DNA of 64,000 nucleotides from VRUE01 sp963814915 (GTDB lineage Bacteria > Actinomycetota > Thermoleophilia > Solirubrobacterales > 70-9), in NCBI GenBank assembly GCA_963814915.1, contig CAWFEI010000011.1:54855-118854 (forward strand), given 5' to 3'. The notes beneath the pieces were generated by a model, which worked only from the letters and a program-made list of their open reading frames with translations, was not told the DNA's origin and did no database searches. The first letter of the stretch is position 1. Every line of letters starts with the position of its first letter. Position numbers and translations under genes: made by a program. Of this stretch, positions 47,337 through 56,031 are shown piece after piece.

Positions 47337-47983
47337 GGCTCGTCGGCCTCGACGGGCACGTCGGCCTCATCTGACTCGCCGAGGGCCTCGCGCAGGCCGC
47401 GGACCTGGTCGCGCAGCTCGGCCAGCTCGCGCTCGAGGCGCTCGATCCGATCCTCGGATTCGACCGGAGGCAGGTCCGGCGCCGGCGCCTCGGGCTCCTC
47501 GTCGTTGCCGAGCAGGTGACGATAGCGCTCCTCCTTCTGGCCCGGCCGGCGCATCAAGCGTTCGACGTAGCCACGCTCGACGAGCTTCTCGAGCGCGTCG
47601 TGCACGGCGGCGAGGCCGTCGAAGCGGTGGAGGCGATCGCCGCGCTGCTTGAGCTCGCCGGGCGTCTGCGCGCCACGCAGCATCAGGACGGCAAGCAACG
47701 AGAGCTCGGCGTCGTCGGTCCCGAGCGCCTCGTCCATCAGGTGGCGGTACTTGCGTGCCCGGCTGCCTGCGCCGCTCGCGAGGCGGGTCCAGCCGCGCAG
47801 CGCGGTGCGCCGCAGCCCCTCGACCACCGTCGCCTCGTCGTACTCGACGACGGGGTCCCGGTTCGTGGCCTGATTGCAGGCGAGCCGCAACGAGTTGAGC
47901 GAGAGCGGGTAGGCATCGGGCGTGGCCCGCTGCTTCTCCAACAGGCAACCGACGATGCGGATCTCGACCGCGTCTGCGTCCAC
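47327..47983 (-). CDS. YceH family protein (DUF480, winged helix)
   Basis: The GTG at 47983 gives VDADAVEIRIVGCLLEKQRATPDAYPLSLNSL, the defining YceH N-terminus. NQATNRDPVVEYDEATVVEGL and LLAVLMLRGAQTPGELKQR form two winged-helix repeats. A C-terminal coiled coil (SEDRIERLERELAELRDQVRG) completes the 218-aa protein. The function of YceH proteins is not established. The longer open frame to 48544 is shadow sequence. Confidence 0.85.
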   Translation of the reverse strand: MDADAVEIRIVGCLLEKQRATPDAYPLSLNSLRLACNQATNRDPVVEYDEATVVEGLRRTALRGWTRLASGAGSRARKYRHLMDEALGTDDAELSLLAVLMLRGAQTPGELKQRGDRLHRFDGLAAVHDALEKLVERGYVERLMRRPGQKEERYRHLLGNDEEPEAPAPDLPPVESEDRIERLERELAELRDQVRGLREALGESDEADVPVEADEPQI

Positions 47984-48009
47984 GGCCGCAATGCTATGCC
48001 CCGCGCCGA

Positions 48010-48435
48010 TCAGACGATTTGGGCGTCGACGAAGCCGGCGACGAGCACCAGCCAGCCGCCGATCTCGGTTGCGATCAGCGCCCACATGAAGGCGTGCGTG
48101 CCGCGCACGGGAGGATGGAACTGGTTGGTCGTGTCGCGTCGCCAGCCGTGCACCGCGTAGCCGGCGACGGCGGCGAAGAAGTAGAAGGCCATCGCACCGG
48201 CGGCCAACAGGTTGACCAGCACGCTCCAGCCGCTCAACTCGACGAAGGTCGCCACCAGCAGCAGCGCAAAGCTGTAGAGCAGCGCGGCCCGGTGAGCCGT
48301 GTCGACATAGGGATGGGCGAGCCCGTCGGCGCTCGTCGCCATCTGCCGGTACTTCCACACACCCAGCAGCAGCGCCCAGAGGAACATCGCCGCGGCCAGC
48401 AGCAGGATGGTCTTTGTGTCGGCGCCGAGATCCAT
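48010..48435 (-). CDS. Hypothetical four-span membrane protein, 141 aa
   Basis: The four spans lie near ILLLAAAMFLWALLLGVW, LLYSFALLLVATFVELSG, LLAAGAMAFYFFAAVAGYAV and FMWALIATEIGGWLVLVAGF. Hydrophilic loops carry HPYVDTAHRAA and RRDTTNQFHPPVRGTHA. I see no family motif. It is likely the last ordinary chromosomal gene before the mobile region. Confidence 0.6.
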   Translation of the reverse strand: MDLGADTKTILLLAAAMFLWALLLGVWKYRQMATSADGLAHPYVDTAHRAALLYSFALLLVATFVELSGWSVLVNLLAAGAMAFYFFAAVAGYAVHGWRRDTTNQFHPPVRGTHAFMWALIATEIGGWLVLVAGFVDAQIV

Positions 48436-48470
48436 GGAGCGATGCTATAGGCGACGTTACGATTGAAGGC

Positions 48471-48629
48471 GTGAAGCGAGATGGGAACACGCCCGCCGAG
48501 GTCGCGGAGGCCGTGCGCGTCAGGCGTCTGCGTGAAGACGCCAAGCGATCGATCAGCGTGAACCTGGCCGAGACGATCGCGCTCAGTCACGAGCTGCTGA
48601 AGGTGGCCGATGCCGCGCAACGGCGATGA
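48471..48629 (+). CDS. Small protein, 52 aa, upstream partner of a nucleotidyltransferase remnant
   Basis: The GTG start at 48471 reads VKRDGNTPAEVAEAVRVRRL and continues as a charged helix ending ALSHELLKVADAAQRR. It overlaps the next gene by 4 bp. The pairing with a following short nucleotidyltransferase-like protein resembles toxin-antitoxin or AbiE-like modules in related genomes. That role is an inference. Confidence 0.45.
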   Translation: MKRDGNTPAEVAEAVRVRRLREDAKRSISVNLAETIALSHELLKVADAAQRR

Positions 48630-48859
48630 CTTCAGTCGCCTTCGACGAGATCGAGACCGATCTCGGCCGTCTCGACATCGTGCAGGGCCTGGAGGGCGTT
48701 CCGAGTTTCGATGAGCTTCACTCCCGTGCGACGAAGGCCGAAGTTCTAGGGGTCAAAGTCGCGGTCTGCTCAGCGGATGACCTACGTTCGATGAAGCGGG
48801 CCGCCGGCCGTGGCCAAGACTTGGTTGACCTCGAAAACCTCGACGCCGCCGAAGGTTGA
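48626..48859 (+). CDS. Truncated nucleotidyltransferase-like protein, 77 aa
   Basis: The C-terminal part SFDELHSRATKAEVLGVKVAVCSADDLRSMKRAAGRGQDLVDLENL matches the end of minimal nucleotidyltransferases (the L-x-x-MKxAAGRxxDLxDLxxL motif), written here with gaps in mind. The N-terminal catalytic G-S...D-x-D part is missing. It is most likely a decayed copy beside the integration site. Confidence 0.5.
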   Translation: MTSVAFDEIETDLGRLDIVQGLEGVPSFDELHSRATKAEVLGVKVAVCSADDLRSMKRAAGRGQDLVDLENLDAAEG

Positions 48860-48896
48860 AGCGAGAGGATTCCGGGCTCTACGATTGACCCATCCA

Positions 48897-48935
<39 letters not shown>

Positions 48936-49094
48936 TCGAAGCGGAGGAGTCCCGCGCTTTCGGCCCACAGAGCCAAATCCTGGACGTGTCTGACTCGGTC
49001 CGATTCGATCTGATTGCGCTCGATTGGCCTGGATTTGGGCAGCCGCTGCCCAATGGATTGCATCGTCTGCGACTCGCTCCGCTACCGTGTTGCC

Positions 49095-49418
49095 ATGGCT
49101 TCGCGAGATCTGATCAACAAGGCTGGAACGGTCCTGGCGGAGGCCGCTGGCGCCGACGCCAAGGTCATCCTCTTTGGTTCCTACGCACGGGGAGATGAGG
49201 CGATCGACAGCGACCTCGACTTCTTGGTGATCGAGCCGGAGGTCGGGGATCACTTCGCCGAGTCGGTGCGGCTGGCAAGGCTCGTCGGCGAACTTGGTGT
49301 ACCGGCTGACGTGGTGGTCGCCAGCGAGGATCACGTGCGTGAATGGGGAGACCTTTCGGGCACGATGATCCATGACGCCCTCACCGAGGGGAAAGCCGTT
49401 GGCAGCGGAGCCGCGTAG
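49095..49418 (+). CDS. MNT-type minimal nucleotidyltransferase (antitoxin-like)
   Basis: The ATG at 49095 starts MASRDLINKAGTVLAEAAG. The catalytic pattern VILFGSYARGDEAIDSDLDFLVIE (G-S-x10-D-x-D) is complete near residues 26-45. In MNT/HEPN pairs the MNT protein neutralises the HEPN RNase by adding AMP groups to it. The HEPN gene overlaps the 3' end of this gene. Length 107 aa. Confidence 0.8.
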   Translation: MASRDLINKAGTVLAEAAGADAKVILFGSYARGDEAIDSDLDFLVIEPEVGDHFAESVRLARLVGELGVPADVVVASEDHVREWGDLSGTMIHDALTEGKAVGSGAA

Positions 49419-49899
49419 CGGCGACGATCTCGCCCGGCTGCTGATGGAGAAGGCGGCAGGCGACGAAAAGATCCTCCTCCGCCTTATCGACGAGGCCGAC
49501 ATCCCAGACGACGGCCTTGGGTTTCACGCGCAGCAGGCCGTCGAGAAGAGAATCAAGGCGGTCCTGGCGCACCACGAAGTCGTCTACGAGCGCACCCACA
49601 ACATCGCCTACCTGCTCACCCTGCTTGACAGCGCAAGCATTCCGAAGCCCAAACAGGCAGACGATCTTCCAAACCTGAGTCCCTGGGCCGCGGAGCTGCG
49701 CTATTCGCGCCAGCCCGAAGCCGTCCCCGATCGAAGCGAAATGCGGACTCTAGTCGAGCAGACCAAAGCATGGGCCGATGTCCAACTTGCGACGGGATCT
49801 GACGATGACGATAGAAGCCCGCCCCCTCCTCCCCCGCCAACCAAAGGACTCGGCCGCCCAGAGACACTCTGGGGTTCGCCCGGCAAAGGTGATGAGTAG
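49372..49899 (+). CDS. HEPN domain protein (toxin-like partner of MNT)
   Basis: The HEPN core spans ARLLMEKAAGDEKILLRLID, then LGFHAQQAVEKRIKAVLAHH, then VVYERTHNIAYLLTLLDSA. HAQQAVEKxIKAxL followed by RTHNIAYLL is the typical pattern, with Arg/His of RTHN as the candidate RNase residues. The start is uncertain: ATG 49372 or TTG 49399; both overlap the MNT gene. A Pro-rich tail (DRSPPPPPPPTKG) is unusual. The third gene follows after 6 bp. Confidence 0.75.
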   Translation: MTPSPRGKPLAAEPRSGDDLARLLMEKAAGDEKILLRLIDEADIPDDGLGFHAQQAVEKRIKAVLAHHEVVYERTHNIAYLLTLLDSASIPKPKQADDLPNLSPWAAELRYSRQPEAVPDRSEMRTLVEQTKAWADVQLATGSDDDDRSPPPPPPPTKGLGRPETLWGSPGKGDE

Positions 49900-49905
49900 C
49901 CCTCC

Positions 49906-50094
49906 GTGACCTCCGACGAATCGCCTCCTCAACCGACCGACACCTCCTTCGAGGCCATCCGCAAGCGCCTCGGCACCGAGCCGGGAACCTGGGCGGATTT
50001 TGAAGCCGAATACGGTCCAATCCATCCGCCTGATGGTGATCAGACTCCATATCGTCACGATTCCAGCCCGGATGGCTTTAGCGCGGCAGGGTAG
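49906..50094 (+). CDS. Small acidic protein, 62 aa, third gene of the MNT/HEPN operon
   Basis: The GTG start lies 6 bp after the HEPN stop. The sequence is acidic and Pro-rich with a central helix (FEAIRKRLGTEPGTWADFEAE). I know no named family. Its position suggests an accessory or modulating role in the MNT/HEPN module. Its last 17 bp overlap the end of the convergent nuclease gene. Confidence 0.5.
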   Translation: MTSDESPPQPTDTSFEAIRKRLGTEPGTWADFEAEYGPIHPPDGDQTPYRHDSSPDGFSAAG

Positions 50095-51454
50095 AGCGAC
50101 TTCCCTCATAATTGACTTTGTCGAGGCGCGGCGACCACACATTTTCTAGGTCCGCGGTCAGGCGCCGATAGGCCCGCTGCAACTCCCCTAGCCGGTCGCT
50201 AATCTTCTGCGGGAGGTCGTCAGCAATCATTACGGGCTCCTCCATCACGGTGTCAATCAGGATATCTGACGGGATTGCGCCGACCGCAGTCTCACGAAGT
50301 GCCGCCAACGTCCCAGCGCGGAGGAACCTGACAGGAAGTCCCATGGAATCGCCTAACGACTTGAGCTTTGCATCAAGCGTCGAGGAGGGCCGCGGTCCTA
50401 TGAGCAACAACATGCAAGGAGCGGGAAGGGTTCTCAACGCTCGACGGGCCGTCTCTACGTATTCACGTAGCGCACGGCCATCTCGCGCCGGAAGGCTGTA
50501 GTACCCCTTCGTAGTCTTCGCCTCGACCATAAGCAACCTATTGTCTGGCCCATCATTAGATAGACATAGCAGGTCAATTGAGCGCTTTCCACGTTGGGTT
50601 GGCACCACCAAGAAGCCAAAAGATTGGAAGACAAGCGCAAGTTCCTGCTCGAAGACCGCCTCCAGAGCCTTCGTACCATGGCGCCGAATCATCGCATCGT
50701 CTCGAGCGGCGATTAGCCCAAGATCCTGATGTCGAAGCCATGAGTAACTCCCAGACTTATGGTCTGCGTCGACAGACGCTACCCGCTCAGCCGAAATTCT
50801 CACCGCCTGGCCAAGTCCACTCCGTAGAATACGTGACGCCAGTTGTTTGAGGCGCACATTTGGCGTCTGGACCGCCGCTAAATGGTACAGGTTTTCTATC
50901 AGCATTAAGTCAAATTTGTACGTTGACCTCGGCCCAACCGTCCATATGACAGGCAGCGAAAGGACCTCGGCATCAATCAGGTAGGAACAATAGTGTTGGG
51001 CGAGGGCTAAGCTGAATAGCTGAATAGTCTGAGTGTCGGTCAGATCTTCGGGGTCTTTAGCCTCTTCTGAGAGTATTGCTTCTAAACAGTTCGATAGTGT
51101 GCGGATGTTAGGGATCGGAAGGTTTTCTTTGACCTCAGCACTCTCGATCGCGAGGAGGCGGTGAACCACGAAGTCGTAGGTACTACCCACCGCCACTATC
51201 AGCTGTGAATATTGATCGACATCTAGTCTTAGACCGTCGACGTGACCGGCAGGCCTTGTCGTTAAGGCCGTTTGCCAAAGAGAGCTGAAATTCGCCGCCA
51301 CGGAACGGAGTTCTGTCTCCGTGGCGGTGGCAAGCGCAGAGTTCTCGGGAGATGGCAGAGCCAGAAGATCGTCCAGATTGTCAGGGAGTTGATACACGGG
51401 CGGCTCTTGGTCATTTCGCCTGTTGCTGGCTCCGGGGAGATCGAAGGACGACAC
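50078..51454 (-). CDS. Putative PD-(D/E)XK nuclease of unknown family (candidate defence protein), 458 aa
   Basis: The first 250 residues are mostly helical with no motif I recognise (for example HVDGLRLDVDQYSQLIVAVG, TIQLFSLALAQHYCSYLIDA). The C-terminal third holds a restriction-endonuclease-like core: ALEAVFEQELALVFQSFGF, KRSIDLLCLSNDG with an Asp, then LLMVEAKTTKGYY (E-x-K). This matches the D-x(n)-E-x-K spacing of Mrr-like PD-(D/E)XK enzymes. The start is GTG. GC content is visibly lower than that of the chromosome. An XRE regulator is encoded 35 bp upstream on the same strand. Confidence 0.6.
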   Translation of the reverse strand: MSSFDLPGASNRRNDQEPPVYQLPDNLDDLLALPSPENSALATATETELRSVAANFSSLWQTALTTRPAGHVDGLRLDVDQYSQLIVAVGSTYDFVVHRLLAIESAEVKENLPIPNIRTLSNCLEAILSEEAKDPEDLTDTQTIQLFSLALAQHYCSYLIDAEVLSLPVIWTVGPRSTYKFDLMLIENLYHLAAVQTPNVRLKQLASRILRSGLGQAVRISAERVASVDADHKSGSYSWLRHQDLGLIAARDDAMIRRHGTKALEAVFEQELALVFQSFGFLVVPTQRGKRSIDLLCLSNDGPDNRLLMVEAKTTKGYYSLPARDGRALREYVETARRALRTLPAPCMLLLIGPRPSSTLDAKLKSLGDSMGLPVRFLRAGTLAALRETAVGAIPSDILIDTVMEEPVMIADDLPQKISDRLGELQRAYRRLTADLENVWSPRLDKVNYEGSRSTLPR

Positions 51455-51489
51455 TGATGGGTCAAAATCTATCTCAGTTACTCAGGCGG

Positions 51490-51720
51490 TCAGTGATGAT
51501 CCGCTCTGTTGGCGAGGTCGCCAATCGAGGTCTTCAGTGCCTTTGCGATGCCCGTCACGGTGCCCCACGTCGGATTCGAGTGGCCGCGTTCGATCGTTGA
51601 GAGGTGGCTGACGGTGACGCCTGCGGCGTGGGCGAGGGCTTCTTGGGTCATCTCGCGCTCTTGGCGCAGCTGGCGGATTGCTTTGCCGAGGGCGGGCTGG
51701 GCTTGGTCGGAGCGGCGCAT
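51490..51720 (-). CDS. XRE family HTH transcriptional regulator, 76 aa
   Basis: A compact Cro/C1-type HTH covers nearly the whole protein: LGKAIRQLRQEREMTQEALA, AGVTVSHLSTIERGHSNPTW and GTVTGIAKALKTSIGDLA. It precedes the nuclease-like gene on the same strand and probably represses that two-gene operon. Upstream, GTTTCAACAC and GTGCTCCAAC (around 51760-51781) form an imperfect inverted repeat that could be its operator. Confidence 0.85.
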   Translation of the reverse strand: MRRSDQAQPALGKAIRQLRQEREMTQEALAHAAGVTVSHLSTIERGHSNPTWGTVTGIAKALKTSIGDLANRADHH

Positions 51721-51871
51721 TGCTGGGACCGTCTCAGACGCGGGTGTCTCATGCCAATAGTTGGAGCACTTGTGTTGAAACAGAAGTTAGTGTAGCCTCG
51801 ACGATCCGACAAGAAAGTGCCCCCGCGCTGGTGGAACAGCCGGGGGCGTGGCACAGGAAGGAGTGCTTCCC

Positions 51872-52132
51872 ATGCAAGACCAGCCTAGTGATGCCGGGCT
51901 TGATTCAGCCCCGCCGACCGCCGCCCAGGACCTCAAGGACCAGGCGGTTGTTCTGACCCACGTCCTCGCCGTCCAACCGGCGCAGCTGATCGTTCCTGAG
52001 CTTGTGCGAGAGATCGGCGCAGGCGTTTCCGAGTTCGCCGAAGACGACCGGATGGAGCGCGTGTCAAGGATCACGAAAATTCCCCACTTACGATCACGGA
52101 ATTTCCCCACCCCCTGCGACTCCCTCCCGTAG
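51872..52132 (+). CDS. Winged-helix-like regulator truncated by IS21
   Basis: A good AGGAAGGAG site precedes the ATG at 51872. The native part reads MQDQPSDAGLDSAPPTAAQD, then QAVVLTHVLAVQPAQLIVPELVREIG up to DDRMERV near 52060. There the IS21 end begins and the frame continues into the element until a stop at 52132. The native piece resembles the first half of small DNA-binding proteins seen near integrases. The second half is not found beyond the IS. Confidence 0.55.
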   Translation: MQDQPSDAGLDSAPPTAAQDLKDQAVVLTHVLAVQPAQLIVPELVREIGAGVSEFAEDDRMERVSRITKIPHLRSRNFPTPCDSLP

Positions 52133-54209
52133 CCCTTTGAGCGTCTCGCGGTGAGCGCGCATCCGGTAGCTCTCGCCGTCGATGTGGACGACCGTCGCCC
52201 TGTGAAGTAGGCGATCGAGGACGGCGGCGGCAACCGTCGTGTCCTCGAAGATCTCGCCCCAGCTGGCGATGCCTCTGTTGGTGGTCAAGATCGTGGCGCC
52301 CTTCTCGTAGCGGCGGCTGATCACCTGGAAGAGGTGGGAGGCGGCCTCGCCCGGCATCGGGAGATAGCCGAGCTCGTCGACCACGAGAACGGCCGGCCCC
52401 GCCCAGAAGCGCATCGTCGCCGCCCAGCGCCCCTCGGCCGCCGCCTTGGAGGTCCTCGCCACCAGCTCCGCAGCGGTCGTGTAGTAGACGCGGTGGCCGG
52501 CGTCGATCGCCTCGAGGCCAAGGGCGATCGCCAGCATCGTCTTGCCCACCCCGGGTTGACCGATCAGGACGACGTTGGAGCGCTCCTGCACGAAGCGCAG
52601 CGTTGCCAGTTCGGAGATCACCCGACGGTCGAGGTTGGGCTGGGCGGAGAAGTCGAACTCCTCCAGGCGCTTGTGGGAGGGAAAGCCGGCGAGGCGCAGC
52701 CTGCGCTCGTGGCTCTTGGCTTCCACGGCGGCGACCTCGGCCCCGAGCAGCTTGTCGAGGAAGTCCGCGTAGGAGGGCTTGGCCTCTTTGCCCTCAGCAC
52801 CGCGGATCCGCGCCGCGGCGGCCAGCGCATCCTCCCCGGGCGGCCGGTTGGCCTTTCGCCTGCAGGGCGGTGAGGAGGTGAAGGAGTCGAGCACCGCCCG
52901 CTCCAACGCCTGGGTGTGCTCGGCATCCCTGATCGTCTGCGCCGCGCCGCCGGGCGCGCGGCGATGGCGCGCCACCTTGCGCCCGGCGGCCGAGACGATC
53001 TCGACGTCGAGCTCCCCGAGCCGGGCCCTGACCGTCACCACCTGGCCGAGGAGCTCCGGCGGCACGCTGTAGCGGTTGCCCTCGAAGTTGACCAGGGCCT
53101 TGGTGTCGACCGTGCGCTCGGCTTCCAGCTCTGCCGGGAACGGCGATGCCGGCAGCGCCAGCAGCGGCTCGGCGGCGGCGAGGGAGCCGACCGTGCCGTC
53201 CCTCCGGCGCCGCTCGTCGGCGACGGTGGCGCAGAAGCGGTCGAGGTCGGCCTGGGCCTGCGCCGGCGTCGACACCGGCGCCGAACGCCACCAGGAGCGG
53301 TTCAGGTAGCCGATTGCCGACTCGACCACGCCCTTTCGTTGAGGGCGATAGGCGGGGCAGATATCGACCTTCGTGCCGTAGTGCTTGGCGACCGCGGCGA
53401 ACTGCGCTCGCAGCTGCCCGGTCTCGGGGTCGACGACCGTGGCCATGCGGTCGGTGCGCCAGGCCTTCGCGGTGCCGCCGAGGCGGCGCAGGACGCCGTC
53501 GAGGGCGGCGACCAGGTGCGGGAAGCTCTGGCCCTCGGTGAACACGCCCCGCACCCGCCCTGAGTGCGAGAGGGCGCCGGCGAGGACGTAGGCCTTCTCG
53601 CCCCACGGCGTGTCGTGCAACTCCCACCAGTCCAGCTGCAGCTCCTCGCCGGGCTCGTGGGGAATCTCCGTGGTCGGCAGACGGCCGTTGCGACAGGCCG
53701 AGCAGGTCGGGCGCAGCCCCAGGCGCCTCAGCTCGCGCACCAGCGTCTGGTAGGAGCGATCGAAGCCGAGCTCGACCAGCTCGCGGTGCAGCACGGTGGC
53801 GAGCACGTGGTGGTCGTCGGTAAACCGCGCTTCCAGGTAGCCGCGGAAGGGCTCCAGGCAGCTCGGTGGCCGCTCGCGCTTCGGCTTCTTGCCTCGCACG
53901 TACGCGCGCACCGTCTTGCGGTCGCGCCCGGTGTGGCGGGCGATGGCCGAGATCGACCACCCCCGCTTGAACAGCGCATGAATCTCCACGTCATCCTCCT
54001 GTGTGAGCATTCCCCCGGGGTCTCCCTTCGGATCGCAGGCTTCGTCACCCGCGACCGTCGCTGAGGCCCCTGACGGAAAGCGCCGCCCGCCCCCGCCGCT
54101 ACGCCTCGGACTACGTCCTCGGCTGCGCGGCGGGGGCGGCGCCGGTGCTCATACCTGGGGAATTCCTGTGATCGGATCTGGGGAGGTTTGCGTGATCACG
54201 CGCACGACA
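52062..54209. mobile_element. IS21 family insertion sequence
   Basis: The ends begin TGTCAAGGATCACG (left) and, reading inwards from the right, TGTCGTGCGCGTGATCACG. Each end has two copies of an 18-19-bp unit of the form GATCACGNAANTTCCCCA: at 52069-52086 and 52092-52109, and reversed at 54156-54173 and 54179-54197. Such repeated terminal transposase sites are typical of IS21. No clear target duplication is visible. The element interrupts the gene at 51872 and abuts the HTH gene at 54268. Confidence 0.85.
52094..54010 (-). CDS. istA-istB: IS21 transposase IstA fused to helper ATPase IstB
   Basis: A single 638-aa frame carries both proteins that are normally separate. Residues 1-70 are the HTH (SISAIARHTGRDRKTVRAYV). 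The DDE integrase core has ELQLDWWELHDTPWG, RTDRMATVV and YRPQRKGVVESAIGYL, and the IstA C-terminal domain is NRYSVPPELLG. IstA-type sequence runs to SSPPCRRKANRPPGEDALAA. IstB-type sequence starts at about YADFLDKLLGAEVAAVEAKS, with Walker A LIGQPGVGKTMLAIALG, Walker B LVVDELGYLPMP, and STLL-type sensors in TILTTNRGIASW. The IstB N-terminal helix region seems missing, so the fusion arose by a small deletion. The stop lies within a terminal repeat. Confidence 0.88.
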   Translation of the reverse strand: MLTQEDDVEIHALFKRGWSISAIARHTGRDRKTVRAYVRGKKPKRERPPSCLEPFRGYLEARFTDDHHVLATVLHRELVELGFDRSYQTLVRELRRLGLRPTCSACRNGRLPTTEIPHEPGEELQLDWWELHDTPWGEKAYVLAGALSHSGRVRGVFTEGQSFPHLVAALDGVLRRLGGTAKAWRTDRMATVVDPETGQLRAQFAAVAKHYGTKVDICPAYRPQRKGVVESAIGYLNRSWWRSAPVSTPAQAQADLDRFCATVADERRRRDGTVGSLAAAEPLLALPASPFPAELEAERTVDTKALVNFEGNRYSVPPELLGQVVTVRARLGELDVEIVSAAGRKVARHRRAPGGAAQTIRDAEHTQALERAVLDSFTSSPPCRRKANRPPGEDALAAAARIRGAEGKEAKPSYADFLDKLLGAEVAAVEAKSHERRLRLAGFPSHKRLEEFDFSAQPNLDRRVISELATLRFVQERSNVVLIGQPGVGKTMLAIALGLEAIDAGHRVYYTTAAELVARTSKAAAEGRWAATMRFWAGPAVLVVDELGYLPMPGEAASHLFQVISRRYEKGATILTTNRGIASWGEIFEDTTVAAAVLDRLLHRATVVHIDGESYRMRAHRETLKGLREGVAGGGEIP

Positions 54210-54267
54210 TGACCCATCCCCGCGCATCAAGCTCGACCCCCACGCCGTCGAGGCGATTGCGCGCCGC

Positions 54268-54600
54268 GTGGTCGAGATCCTGGAGCGAAAAGGTCTCCAG
54301 CAACGCGAGCTTGTCGATGCCGCCGAGCTTGCTCGGCGCTTCGGGATCGAGCGCTCCTGGGTGTACTCGCACGCAATCGAGTTGGGCGCGGTCAAGCTGG
54401 GCAAGGGTCCGAAGCCTCGGCTCCGGTTCGATCCGCAGATCGCGGCGCGGGTGCTGCGGAGGGTCGGTGGCGATGCTGCGGCTGACCCGCCCGCCCGCTC
54501 GGGTAAGCGGGCGGGCCAGCCTTCGGGCAGCGGAGGGAGCGGGGCGCGGTTGCTGCCGATTCGGGGGCGGGGGGAGAACGAGCCACCCCCTGCGGCTTAG
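54268..54600 (+). CDS. Excisionase-like HTH protein next to the integrase, 5' end uncertain
   Basis: The HTH region RELVDAAELARRFGIERSWVY followed by KLGKGPKPRLRFDP is typical of small DNA-binding proteins encoded before integrases in actinobacterial elements. The GTG at 54268 is the first standard start. The same frame continues upstream as IKLDPHAVEAIARRV from 54226, which looks native, and an ATG at 54209 (MTHPR) would connect to it if two bases (GC, about 54224) were absent. The IS21 right end lies exactly there, so the start was probably disturbed by the insertion. Confidence 0.65.
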   Translation: MVEILERKGLQQRELVDAAELARRFGIERSWVYSHAIELGAVKLGKGPKPRLRFDPQIAARVLRRVGGDAAADPPARSGKRAGQPSGSGGSGARLLPIRGRGENEPPPAA

Positions 54601-54606
54601 GTAGCT

Positions 54607-55914
<1,308 letters not shown>

Positions 55915-56031
55915 TCACCACAAACCGCTTGTTAGAGCCAAAGAGGTGTTTCGGGAACAGTGCGGGAGTAGGCCTTGAAGGCAAAGTGGGAACAAAAATG
56001 GGAACAATCGCGCTAAGATCCGTTTCCACCG

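Noticed and set aside
48010..48544. N-terminal extension of YceH through the membrane-protein gene
   Set aside because: The YceH family starts exactly at the GTG at 47983; the upstream part is a shadow of the four-span membrane protein.
51821..51850. GCCCCCG...CGGGGGC hairpin as a phage or transposon end
   Set aside because: It lies just before the winged-helix gene's ribosome-binding site and has no partner copy; a simple leader hairpin is more likely.
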